From the NCBI GenBank assembly GCA_018399615.1, contig JAGYNT010000005.1, positions 1 through 38,539 on the forward strand: a stretch of DNA of 38,539 nucleotides, written 5' to 3'. Below, one piece after another: positions 7,707 through 15,553 of the stretch (positions are counted from its first letter, which is position 1; every line of letters begins with the position of its first letter). A model generated the notes under the pieces. It made no database searches, was not told the origin of the DNA, and saw nothing but the letters and a program-made list of their open reading frames with translations. The position numbers and the translations under genes were made by a program. The stretch comes from Acholeplasmataceae bacterium. Its GTDB lineage: Bacteria > Bacillota_I > Bacilli_A > Acholeplasmatales > Acholeplasmataceae.

Positions 7707-9899
7707 CTATTGTTCAAGATGGACTTTACGGACGTTTTTCATGTAGAGCTCTTCGAGCGACGTCCCTTCCTGTTTGAGTTCTTCGAGCGTGTATATGCCG
7801 ATGAGTCGGCCATTGTTGATGATGGCGATGCGGTGACAGATCTTCTCGACGACTTCGATGACGTGACTCGAGAAAAAAACGATATTTCCCTTTTCCGCGT
7901 GTTCCCGCATCGATTCCTTGATCTGATAGGCACTCGTCGGATCGAGTCCGGTCAAGGGCTCATCGAGAATCCAGACCTCGGGTTCATGGATCAAGGAAGC
8001 GATGACCACGAGTTTCTGCTTCATACCGTGCGAATAACTCTTGATTTCCTGGTCGAAGGCATGTTCGAGGTTGAACTGCTTCAAGTACTTGTCCAATCGT
8101 TCTTTTCGGTCCTCCACGCTTACGTGATAGAGGTCGGCGACGTAATCGATGTATTCGCGACCGGTAAGTTTCTCATAGACGGCGTGATTGTCGGAAACGT
8201 AACCGATTCTGAGTTTCGCTTCCAAAGGCTGCGTCCGGATGTCGTAACCGCAGATCTCGATCTCACCTTCGGTAATCGATTGAATGCCGACGAGGCTCTT
8301 GATCGTGGTCGATTTGCCGGCACCGTTATGTCCGAGAAAGCCGAAAACCTCACCCTTGTGAACCTCGAGTGAAAAATCGTCGACCGCTTTTTCTTTGGCA
8401 TTGCCGTATCGCTTGGAAAAATGATTGATTCTGATCATATCGCTACTCTCCGGATTCATGGGTTCACTCAGACTTCGATCGCCGAGCATCGCTTTGAGAC
8501 GCAAGCGCTCCTGCATGTGTTCTTTTTGTTTCAGGTGCAGACGATGATGCCTTTCGACCGTCACCTCAATCGTATCATAGACGACCCACATCATGAACAT
8601 AAGAAAGATAAACGTAAGATAATAGATGATCTGGAACAGATAGAAGAAAGTCAGTTCCAACCCCCATAGATCGATCTCGAACGTGTAATTGTATTGCAGC
8701 TTCCGAGCACCGAAGAGATCGGACAGAAAGTCCGAATAGGTGAAGAAGTAGTCGGTGTTCGCGCCATAGTTTCGAAACCACGTATTCACGATCACGACGA
8801 AGATGAAATAGATGGTGAAGATGATGATGGCGTGAACCATATGCTTGAGCTTCGGTTTCGGAAACGTATGGAGTATGACGGCCAGAAGCGGAATGATCAG
8901 GGCGTAGAGGTGATTGTATCCGAAATGGACGACCGAGAGCCTGAAGATGTCCTGGCTGTAATTCGGCAATATGATCGCGGCGATCGCACCGATCACATTG
9001 GCGAAATAAGCGAAATAGAAGACGCTCTTGATGCGGAACGGGATCGCGATGACAAGAAGGATCACAGCGGTGTTGCAGAGATGCAGGGGTAAACCGTTCA
9101 GTCCCGTTCGACGCAAATAGAAGTACTGGAAGAAAGCGGCGAAGGCGAGAAACGTGACGAAGAGATTCTTTGTGGTCTGACTCTTATTGCGAAACAGATA
9201 AAAGAATCCGATGATCAAAGCGAAGGGAAACCAGATGACGAAGATGTGGGTCAACGTGAAATCCTTCGGGACTTCCCCGTAGTTGCCGAAAAGGTGATAC
9301 AGGAAGCCAAGCGGCATGACGGCGAACGCGGAGAGAAACAAGGTGAGTGCCATGTTTTGAAGTTCGATACGTGTCGGTTTCATCCGCTCCCTGATCAGAA
9401 TCCGAAGATGCATCAGCATCAGAACACCGAAGAGCAACGTCTCGAGCGAAAACTGCAACGCTCGCGTCGAAAAGACAGACTCGTATGTGCCCTCGAAGGC
9501 GATGACGTGCGAGCGGAAAAAGAGAACATTGAGCACGAACACGAGCGGACCGAGAAACCCCAGCAAGGCGTGAACTTCCCGTTTCGGATGAAATGACACG
9601 GCGATCGCACCGGTAATGAACAGCACGGTCAGCCATCTCAAGATCAGAATGAATAAGGTTTTATAAGGCGAAAAGAGCCATGTCGTTTCGGCATCGACAT
9701 CGGTCCTGATATCGATATAAAATATATTGAACGTCTGATCGATCACATCACTTGAAAACAATCTGAAAAGATAGACGGAAAACAACAAAAAAACAAGGAC
9801 CCCAAGCATTGACCGATCGGATATCTTTCTTCGATTTGAGATCAATATGATGCCGATCGAGACGATCAGCGTTAACACAAGGATGATGACGCGTTCCAT
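7707..9899 (-). CDS. YwaF/TMEM164-like membrane domain fused to ABC transporter ATPase
   Basis: The protein has 730 residues. The N-terminal part, about 1-445, holds some twelve membrane segments. Within it, NGLPLHLCNTAVILL (Cys275, His273) followed by VVHFGYNHLYALIIPLLA (His325, His330) is the hallmark of the YwaF/TIGR02206/TMEM164 family, whose human member is reported to be a phospholipid acyltransferase using such a Cys and His. A basic linker (about 446-485) leads into a complete ABC ATPase at about 488-730: Walker A GHNGAGKST (523-531), signature SYSHGMKQK (621-629), Walker B VWILDEP (642-648), D-loop LTGLD and H-loop His679. The ATPase is of the DrrA/CcmA export type and precedes an ABC-2 permease. 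First gene of the operon; a -10 box with TG extension lies upstream at 9937. Both halves are confidently placed; acyltransferase activity in this protein is only inferred. Confidence 0.85.
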   Translation of the reverse strand: MERVIILVLTLIVSIGIILISNRRKISDRSMLGVLVFLLFSVYLFRLFSSDVIDQTFNIFYIDIRTDVDAETTWLFSPYKTLFILILRWLTVLFITGAIAVSFHPKREVHALLGFLGPLVFVLNVLFFRSHVIAFEGTYESVFSTRALQFSLETLLFGVLMLMHLRILIRERMKPTRIELQNMALTLFLSAFAVMPLGFLYHLFGNYGEVPKDFTLTHIFVIWFPFALIIGFFYLFRNKSQTTKNLFVTFLAFAAFFQYFYLRRTGLNGLPLHLCNTAVILLVIAIPFRIKSVFYFAYFANVIGAIAAIILPNYSQDIFRLSVVHFGYNHLYALIIPLLAVILHTFPKPKLKHMVHAIIIFTIYFIFVVIVNTWFRNYGANTDYFFTYSDFLSDLFGARKLQYNYTFEIDLWGLELTFFYLFQIIYYLTFIFLMFMMWVVYDTIEVTVERHHRLHLKQKEHMQERLRLKAMLGDRSLSEPMNPESSDMIRINHFSKRYGNAKEKAVDDFSLEVHKGEVFGFLGHNGAGKSTTIKSLVGIQSITEGEIEICGYDIRTQPLEAKLRIGYVSDNHAVYEKLTGREYIDYVADLYHVSVEDRKERLDKYLKQFNLEHAFDQEIKSYSHGMKQKLVVIASLIHEPEVWILDEPLTGLDPTSAYQIKESMREHAEKGNIVFFSSHVIEVVEKICHRIAIINNGRLIGIYTLEELKQEGTSLEELYMKNVRKVHLEQ

Positions 9900-9936
9900 G
9901 GTGCATCGGACCTTTCTTCTACGTGCAACTCATATC

Positions 9937-9942
9937 ATTATA
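9937..9942 (-). promoter_or_regulatory. Extended -10 promoter of the fusion-transporter operon
   Basis: On the minus strand the sequence reads TGTTATAAT, a perfect -10 hexamer with the TGn extension, about 40 nt before the ATG at 9899. No good -35 is seen at the expected distance, as is usual for extended -10 promoters. It is followed by AGAAAGGT as a weak ribosome site. Confidence 0.6.
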
Positions 9943-9983
9943 ACACCGAAAAGCATAAAAAGCCATACGCCTGATCCTAAGAA

Positions 9984-10775
9984 TCACAATCGACGCGCGC
10001 GAACGACAAGCGTCAAGGGAATGCCCGAATCGTTCAGGTGTGCAAACTGCGCCGAACGATCGGTTGACGATTCAAAGATCGCTTCGATCGCGAAACCGGC
10101 ATCGATCAGACCATTGACCATATCCGAGATCGTATAGGAGTAGCTCGTGAAGGGATGTGACTCATAGACCTGTTTCGCCATGTAGAACATGCCGTCCTTT
10201 TCCACCCACGGTTCTTTCCTGTAATAGTCGTTGACGAGATTATTCGGATGATTCTTTTCATAGTTCTGTTCTCCCGGAATCGCGACCATATTCATGATGG
10301 GGTGAATGTCTTCAATGACAAGACAACCACCCGTTTCAATCGCGTGAGCGATTCTCTTGAACAGAAGACCGAGATCATCGAACCAGGTGACACTCCCCAC
10401 GGTCAGAAATCCGGCATCATATCGTTCATGCGTCTCGAGTTCGAGCATGTCCGTCTGAATGAAGCGTGCCTCGACCCCGAGTTTTTCGGCCATGGCATTG
10501 CCGAAATCGACCATGTTTGAAGCGATATCGTAGCCGACGGCATGCTTGAAACCGAGACTCAAAGCGGAAATCGTTTCTCTACCGTTGTTACAACAGAACT
10601 GCGCGACGCTTCGATCCTGTCCAGCGAGAGCACCCAATTCGCGTTTCATTGTTTCCGACAGAAAAGAACCCGGATCATGCTTCAGTTGTTCAAGAACACG
10701 TTCAAGGTCTTTGGAATCGACCCGATCAAAAGCCTCTTCCCACGCCAACTTGTTGGTGTTTCGTTCAGGTTTCAT
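9984..10775 (-). CDS. Class I SAM-dependent methyltransferase
   Basis: This 263-residue protein has a Rossmann-type methyltransferase core. The SAM-binding motif I is VAQFCCNNGRETISALSLG (about residues 56-74), followed by an acidic strand end at VGYDIASNMVDF and by FIQTDMLELE and DAGFLTVGSVTWFDD, in the usual order. The glycine-rich loop is atypical (CCNNG in place of CGxG) but recurs in proteins annotated with Methyltransf_25/11 domains. The C-terminal half contains the extended insertion seen in small-molecule methyltransferases. The ATG overlaps the stop of the upstream kinase gene (ATGA), so it is translationally coupled. The substrate cannot be told from the sequence. Confidence 0.8.
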   Translation of the reverse strand: MKPERNTNKLAWEEAFDRVDSKDLERVLEQLKHDPGSFLSETMKRELGALAGQDRSVAQFCCNNGRETISALSLGFKHAVGYDIASNMVDFGNAMAEKLGVEARFIQTDMLELETHERYDAGFLTVGSVTWFDDLGLLFKRIAHAIETGGCLVIEDIHPIMNMVAIPGEQNYEKNHPNNLVNDYYRKEPWVEKDGMFYMAKQVYESHPFTSYSYTISDMVNGLIDAGFAIEAIFESSTDRSAQFAHLNDSGIPLTLVVRARRL

Positions 10776-12151
10776 GTTTGAACATCCTTTATGAGTGTCG
10801 GCAGGCTCGCGGCCGCGATGGCCTGGCCGACGCGTCTTTCCGTTTCACCCGGAATCAAGAGTTCGACCGGCTCTTCCGAAAGATCTCTTAGCACACTTTC
10901 GGCTTCCTCGACGATGATTCGTCCGCCCTGACCGGATGTGACACGACCAAGAATCATGACCGTCTCAATCTCGTAAAACATCTTGTAGTGCATAATCCCA
11001 TAACCGAGATAGGTCCCGATGGAGCGAAAAATATCTTTTGCACGTTCGTCTCCCAGTTCGAGCAGGTTCTGTACGACTTTGAGTTTTTCCGCCGGATAGA
11101 GACCTTCTTCGAAGGTGATTTTCGCCCTTTTTGCCAGCTTGATCACGGCATCCTGAGAGAAATACTTGACACCGCAGCCATAGTCGCCGGACCATTCGTC
11201 GATCATGGCTTTCGGATTGTCATCGATCGGGACGAAAGCGAGCTCGTTGAGCCATCCGGTTACCGATCCTTCACGGTCGATATATCCCGCCGCTTCGCTC
11301 GTCCCCATGGCGATCCCGAGAATCCGCGTCTTTCCATAGGACATCGACCCGGCAAGCGCCGTGACGTCTCCGTCATTGGCGACAACCAACGGTACGTCTC
11401 CCATCGCTTTGGCGGCGTCGATATAGATGTTTTTGATGTCTTTCTGGTCCTTGACGTTCATGAACAGGGATGCCGCCATCGCCTTGTTGTCGATGTAGAT
11501 ACCGGCCGAACTGATGCCGATTGCATCGACCCGAGGCATTTTCGACGCCGCGCGACGAAGCGAATCGAGTATGCCTTGACGGTGATAATCGAGGTCGGTT
11601 TCAAGTTTGGGATGCCAGACGACTTCTTCGCTGTATATGGGTTTTCCGTTCACGACGGCCGAGACCTTGCGGTCGCTGCCTCCCGCATCGAATCCGATCC
11701 GGTAACCGTCAAGATGTCTGCCGATTTTCTTCGGACGCTCGCATGCCTCGGGCATGCGTCTTTGATCCCTGAACTCGACGACGAATTCCTTTTCATAGAT
11801 CCGACCCATGAACTCGGCATCGAACGCTCTTTTTCCACCCGGACGGTATAATGACCGGAGGTATTCTCCGATACGCTCGGGTCCGGAAAAAAGAATACGA
11901 TATCCTCCCTTGATCCACAACAGACTTTTGACGAGTCGTTCGATATGAAAACGATTTTCCTGGTCATGCTCGCGATCAGCGAACACTTTCGTCTGAAAAA
12001 CAGCACGTTCATCATTCTGTCGTTCGATCGCGATCGTGACATCGACGCTTTCTGAAGCTTCAACGCGCATCCTGAATCTATGGTTTTCCCGTACGCTCGG
12101 ACGAAAATCCGGGTCGAGTACGGGTATGTGTTTCACGTTCGAATCCTTCAC
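10772..12151 (-). CDS. ROK-like (ASKHA superfamily) putative sugar kinase
   Basis: This 459-residue protein starts with GTG, with AAGGAG 10 nt upstream. Residues of about 150-450 form an actin-fold kinase: phosphate-1 loop RIGFDAGGSDRKVSAVV (153-160 core), catalytic-region VANDGDVTALAG, phosphate-2 loop LGIAMGTSEAAGYID and an adenosine motif LGRVTSGQGG. These match the ROK/BadF-type layout but lack the CxCGxxGC zinc signature of classical ROK enzymes. About 150 N-terminal residues form an additional domain of unknown role, containing PVLDPDFRPSV. It is longer than ordinary glucokinases (about 300 residues). Likely phosphorylates a hexose or amino sugar in the cytoplasm. Coupled to the methyltransferase downstream; no sugar transporter adjoins it. 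Confidence 0.7.
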   Translation of the reverse strand: MKDSNVKHIPVLDPDFRPSVRENHRFRMRVEASESVDVTIAIERQNDERAVFQTKVFADREHDQENRFHIERLVKSLLWIKGGYRILFSGPERIGEYLRSLYRPGGKRAFDAEFMGRIYEKEFVVEFRDQRRMPEACERPKKIGRHLDGYRIGFDAGGSDRKVSAVVNGKPIYSEEVVWHPKLETDLDYHRQGILDSLRRAASKMPRVDAIGISSAGIYIDNKAMAASLFMNVKDQKDIKNIYIDAAKAMGDVPLVVANDGDVTALAGSMSYGKTRILGIAMGTSEAAGYIDREGSVTGWLNELAFVPIDDNPKAMIDEWSGDYGCGVKYFSQDAVIKLAKRAKITFEEGLYPAEKLKVVQNLLELGDERAKDIFRSIGTYLGYGIMHYKMFYEIETVMILGRVTSGQGGRIIVEEAESVLRDLSEEPVELLIPGETERRVGQAIAAASLPTLIKDVQT

Positions 12152-12208
12152 GGTTCACCCGCTCCTTCCTGTTTCGGATGCATGCGCATCCACATATCAT
12201 TTTACTAC

Positions 12209-12238
12209 ATTTTAACTCGAAATGACATGATAAATCAA
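12209..12238 (-). promoter_or_regulatory. Probable promoter of the kinase-methyltransferase operon
   Basis: On the minus strand, TTGATT (12233-12238) and TAAAAT (12209-12214) are separated by 18 nt, ahead of the GTG at 12151. A short inverted repeat, GGATGC-ATGC-GCATCC (12176-12191), lies between this promoter and the start and could be an operator; that part is speculative. Confidence 0.4.
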
Positions 12239-12359
12239 CGAACCGGGCGCTCCTTGTTCCCCCGCATTCACTGTTCTGCTCATAGATCTCCCGATTATGT
12301 GAAAAACGGGATTGAAACCAACCGCTCGATTCGTTTAACCGCTTACATTTGCAAATCCT

Positions 12360-12388
12360 TTGTCCGGAGTCGCTCAATCGACTATAAT
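12360..12388 (+). promoter_or_regulatory. Promoter of the amino acid importer operon
   Basis: TTGTCC (12360-12365) and a perfect TATAAT (12383-12388) are 17 nt apart, 31 nt before the ATG at 12420. A strong ribosome site AAAGGAG (12404-12410) follows. Confidence 0.75.
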
Positions 12389-12419
12389 GAACATACTTCA
12401 CTAAAAGGAGAAACCATTT

Positions 12420-13226
12420 ATGAAGAAAATCATACTCGCATTCATTTTGTCATTCACTGTTCTCGGACTCGCCGCCTGTGACGATGATGATACGCTTCGT
12501 GTCGCCATGGATTTGATCTACCCGCCGTTTGAAACGGTCGATCCGAACAACAAACCGGAAGGCATTTCCGTCGATATCGCCGATGCGTTCGGTGAATATC
12601 TCGGTCGGGATGTCGAGATCGTCAATACCGACTTTCAGTCGATCATTCCCGCACTACGTTCCGGTGAGGTCGATATCGCGATCGCATCCATGAGCATTAC
12701 CGAGGACCGCATGACATCCGTCGACTTTTCAAATCCATATTTCTACTTCAAGATTATTTCGCTGCTCAACAAGGATTTCGCCACGGAAAACGAACTCGAT
12801 GAAGACTCGACGATCGAGGATCTCCTCGCGATCGATGACGTCAACTACATCGGCATCGTATCCCAGGTTTCCACATCCATCCCCGAATCCTACGGTAAAG
12901 ACGTCATCGCGGCGACCGATCTCGGTACTGCGGTCGAAAGCGTGGCTCAGGGTACCGCCGATGTCCTTCTGATGAGTGCCAATCCGGTATTGGACGGATA
13001 TAACGCGAATCCGGACACGACCATGGTTCTCTGGGATTCCTTCGTCTCGAGCCCGATCGGTATGGCGACGAATAAGGGAAACAGCGAACTCATCGCCGAA
13101 GCCAACGCATTCATCGATACCTTCGATGATGACGGCGGCCTCTATGAGCTTTTGAAAGCGCGTTGGGACGACGTGCTTCTCGAAAGACTTGGGCGTTACG
13201 GTTTGGATTTCTACATCAATGAATAG
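12420..13226 (+). CDS. Polar amino acid ABC transporter substrate-binding lipoprotein
   Basis: This 268-residue protein has a lipoprotein signal (SFTVLGLAAC, Cys20). The mature part is a family 3 solute-binding protein: LRVAMDLIYPPFETVDPNN, then GISVDIADAFGEYLG, then AIASMSITEDRM and VDFSNPYF, the standard order for polar amino acid receptors. It captures an amino acid outside the membrane and hands it to the permease encoded next. First of three overlapping genes with a strong promoter and ribosome site. The exact amino acid is not deducible; the pocket Arg expected for the alpha-carboxylate lies in the ITEDRM segment. Confidence 0.92.
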   Translation: MKKIILAFILSFTVLGLAACDDDDTLRVAMDLIYPPFETVDPNNKPEGISVDIADAFGEYLGRDVEIVNTDFQSIIPALRSGEVDIAIASMSITEDRMTSVDFSNPYFYFKIISLLNKDFATENELDEDSTIEDLLAIDDVNYIGIVSQVSTSIPESYGKDVIAATDLGTAVESVAQGTADVLLMSANPVLDGYNANPDTTMVLWDSFVSSPIGMATNKGNSELIAEANAFIDTFDDDGGLYELLKARWDDVLLERLGRYGLDFYINE

Positions 13227-13947
13227 GAAAACAGCCTATCTGCTCGCGATTCTGACACTGATTGCCTTCATGGCATTCATCATTTTTCGTCAGGATAGCG
13301 GCTTTTCCTTTGAATCGTTTCAGGTCTTTCAACGGATGATTCTGATCGGTCTTGGAAACACCATCTACGTCTCACTGATCGCACTTTTCGGAAGTCTGAT
13401 CCTCGGTTTCGTTTTCTATCTGTTGTCAATCTCGAAATCGAAATACTTCAATGCCCTCGTCGATCTTTTCACGGAAATCATCTATGGTACGCCTTTACTC
13501 GTGTTGATCATCATCATGGCCTTCCTGATCGGCCCGGCATTCAATGCCTACAATCGGAACGTCATGGGTTTCAGTGCGCTCATCGTCTACATGACGCCCT
13601 ACATGAAAAACGTGTACAAGTCCGCTTTCTCGAGCATTTCGAACGAGCAGTATATGGCGATGGATCTCTTCGGTTTCACATCGTATCAGCGGTACCGTTA
13701 CATCATCATCCCTCAGGTCACTCGTATTCTCATGCCGCCGCTCATGAACAATTTCTCGATGATCATCAAAGGTAGTGCGCTCTTGAGCGTGCTCAGTTTC
13801 AACGAACTTTTCTACGCGATTCGCGTCACGCAATCGAAATCCTTCGCGTACGTGGAAGGCTATCTCTTGATGTGGGTTCTCTATCTTCTGATCACGATCC
13901 CGCTCTCTCAGGCCACGCGCGTCATCGAAAGGAAGTGGGCCCTATGA
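13219..13947 (+). CDS. Amino acid ABC transporter permease (HisM/GlnP type)
   Basis: This 242-residue inner-membrane protein has about five hydrophobic segments. The cytoplasmic EAA-like loop EQYMAMDLFGFTSYQRYR...PQ marks it as a BPD_transp_1 amino acid permease. ATG at 13219 overlaps the end of the receptor gene by 8 nt. An alternative TTG at 13189 would add ten residues in a hydrophilic overlap and has no better ribosome site, so the ATG with translational coupling is preferred. With only one permease gene in the operon, the channel is likely a homodimer. Confidence 0.88.
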   Translation: MNRKTAYLLAILTLIAFMAFIIFRQDSGFSFESFQVFQRMILIGLGNTIYVSLIALFGSLILGFVFYLLSISKSKYFNALVDLFTEIIYGTPLLVLIIIMAFLIGPAFNAYNRNVMGFSALIVYMTPYMKNVYKSAFSSISNEQYMAMDLFGFTSYQRYRYIIIPQVTRILMPPLMNNFSMIIKGSALLSVLSFNELFYAIRVTQSKSFAYVEGYLLMWVLYLLITIPLSQATRVIERKWAL

Positions 13948-14648
13948 CCATCGAACTCGAACACGTATCACACGCTTATGATGTTGAAGTCCTGCACGAT
14001 CTGAACCTGAAACTCGAGGGTTATCGTTCCCTCGCCCTGATCGGCGTATCCGGGTCGGGAAAATCGACGTTGATCCGGCTTATGTCGGGGCTCGAGATCC
14101 CCAATTCGGGACGTATTTCCATCAACGGTGCCTCCGTTCGCGATGAAGCCTATCGAAAGCGCGTCGGTTTCGTTTTTCAAAATCACAATCTTTTCCCGCA
14201 CCTGACCCTGAAAAAAAATATCACGCTCATTCTTGAAAAGACGCGGGACATGAACAAAGACGACGCGGAAAAAACGGCTCTCAAATATCTCCATATGCTC
14301 CATCTGGAAGACCAGGTCGACAAATTACCGAAAAACGTATCCGGAGGTCAAGCCCAAAGGGCATCGATCGCGCGCGCGCTCAGCCTTGACCCCGACATCA
14401 TCTTTCTCGATGAGCCGACATCATCTCTGGATCCGATACTCACGCACGAAGTGCTCACCGCCGTCGAAGAACTCCGGGGTCTCGGCAAACGGTTCATTTT
14501 CGTCACCCACGTCATGAGTTTCGTCAAGGATTTCGCGGACTATGTCGTTTTCATGGATGATGGGCGAATCGTCGAGCACGGGTTACCGGAGATACTCGAC
14601 AACCCGACCGGTGAAACACTGAAAGCGTTCATGAAACGCGTACGCTGA
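13944..14648 (+). CDS. Amino acid ABC transporter ATP-binding protein
   Basis: This 234-residue cytoplasmic ATPase carries Walker A GVSGSGKST, Q-loop FVFQNHNLFPHLT, signature NVSGGQAQRASIARAL, Walker B IIFLDEPTSSLDP and H-loop FVTHV, all intact and in order. This is the GlnQ/HisP subfamily that powers polar amino acid import. The ATG overlaps the permease stop (ATGA). It completes a receptor-permease-ATPase set, and the operon ends in a strong terminator whose stem begins inside the stop codon. Confidence 0.92.
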   Translation: MTIELEHVSHAYDVEVLHDLNLKLEGYRSLALIGVSGSGKSTLIRLMSGLEIPNSGRISINGASVRDEAYRKRVGFVFQNHNLFPHLTLKKNITLILEKTRDMNKDDAEKTALKYLHMLHLEDQVDKLPKNVSGGQAQRASIARALSLDPDIIFLDEPTSSLDPILTHEVLTAVEELRGLGKRFIFVTHVMSFVKDFADYVVFMDDGRIVEHGLPEILDNPTGETLKAFMKRVR

Positions 14649-14677
14649 CAATGGTCTTTCGACCATTGTCTTTTTTT
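14647..14677 (+). terminator. Rho-independent terminator of the amino acid importer operon
   Basis: A perfect 10-bp stem GACAATGGTC / GACCATTGTC with a TTTC loop is followed by seven T. The first stem bases belong to the stop codon of the ATPase gene. Confidence 0.92.
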
Positions 14678-15143
14678 ATTTCAGGCTTTTGAGCCCGTCA
14701 AAGAGATCGTTGAAACTCTTTTGTGTCCTGCAGCGTCCGTAAGAAAGCGTTTTGTTTTCGCCGAATGCGGCAAGAAAACACTTCGTGAGTTCTTCAACGG
14801 TCTGTTCGAGGCTCGTCATGAACTGGGTGTATACGAAAGTATGGGCCGTGCTGTCCTTTTCATAGTGTGCCTCGATCAGCCCTTCGGTCACCTGGTCGAG
14901 CGGATAGAGTTTCAGGTGCAACAGCTCGTGACAGATGACCTCTTCGAGATTCTCGTGTTTCGGATTGATCCCGTTGATCATGAGAACCGCTTTCCGGTCG
15001 TCACAATCGATTCGGATATCCCCCGTTTTCGCGAACCCGGGATCCGTGACCCAGTCGAGTCGGATACTCCATGGTTCGTTCAGACGCAGAATGTCGCGCC
15101 ATTTGGCAAGCAAACGGGCTGCGTTTTTTGAATCATATGTCAT
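14676..15143 (-). CDS. HExxH putative zinc metallopeptidase
   Basis: This 155-residue protein has no signal peptide. Its core is EEVICHELLHLKLYPLD, where HELLH is a canonical zinc-binding and catalytic HExxH helix, in the style of small SprT/ImmA-like intracellular metallopeptidases. A further acidic residue that could act as third ligand lies shortly after (the Glu of VTEGLIEAHYE). The substrate is unknown and the exact family was not recognised. The gene converges on the amino acid importer operon. Confidence 0.65.
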   Translation of the reverse strand: MTYDSKNAARLLAKWRDILRLNEPWSIRLDWVTDPGFAKTGDIRIDCDDRKAVLMINGINPKHENLEEVICHELLHLKLYPLDQVTEGLIEAHYEKDSTAHTFVYTQFMTSLEQTVEELTKCFLAAFGENKTLSYGRCRTQKSFNDLFDGLKSLK

Positions 15144-15190
15144 ATTGCATGGTCCTCCAAATTAAAGGAGTGGCGCATGGCCACCCCTGA

Positions 15191-15553
15191 TTACAATGCC
15201 TGAAAGTAGAGTTGTGAGAAAACGAATGCGACGATCAGGTAAATGATTCCGATGATGAGTATTTCCAGAGCATAGGGAATCATTTTTTCTTTTTCGCGCT
15301 CTTTCGCATAATCGTAATAGGTCGGATACGTCTTTCGATGCTGTCTTCGGGTCTGTTTGACGCTGTATACGAAGATCATGAAGATCTTCGAGGCGTCGGT
15401 AACCGCCATCAAGCCGATCAGAAACATGATCAGACCGACGACGAAGAATGCATTGGACATGTCTTTGGGCGTATAGGAGTTGTCAAAGAGCGTCAAATGA
15501 ACGACGAAGACCAAAGCGAGACTGATCCCGAGCGGATACAAAATCCGTTTCAT
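15191..15553 (-). CDS. Small integral membrane protein, possibly DUF3899-like
   Basis: This 120-residue protein has three membrane segments (residues of about 5-23, 35-57 and 92-114) and a basic cytoplasmic loop (KQTRRQHRKTYPTYYDYAK) between the second and third. The ATG at 15553 overlaps the oppF stop (TGATG), so it is expressed with the opp operon. The pattern recalls DUF3899 proteins of Firmicutes, but that assignment is tentative. No function can be assigned; its position suggests an accessory role at the end of the oligopeptide transporter operon or mere read-through. Confidence 0.6.
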   Translation of the reverse strand: MKRILYPLGISLALVFVVHLTLFDNSYTPKDMSNAFFVVGLIMFLIGLMAVTDASKIFMIFVYSVKQTRRQHRKTYPTYYDYAKEREKEKMIPYALEILIIGIIYLIVAFVFSQLYFQAL

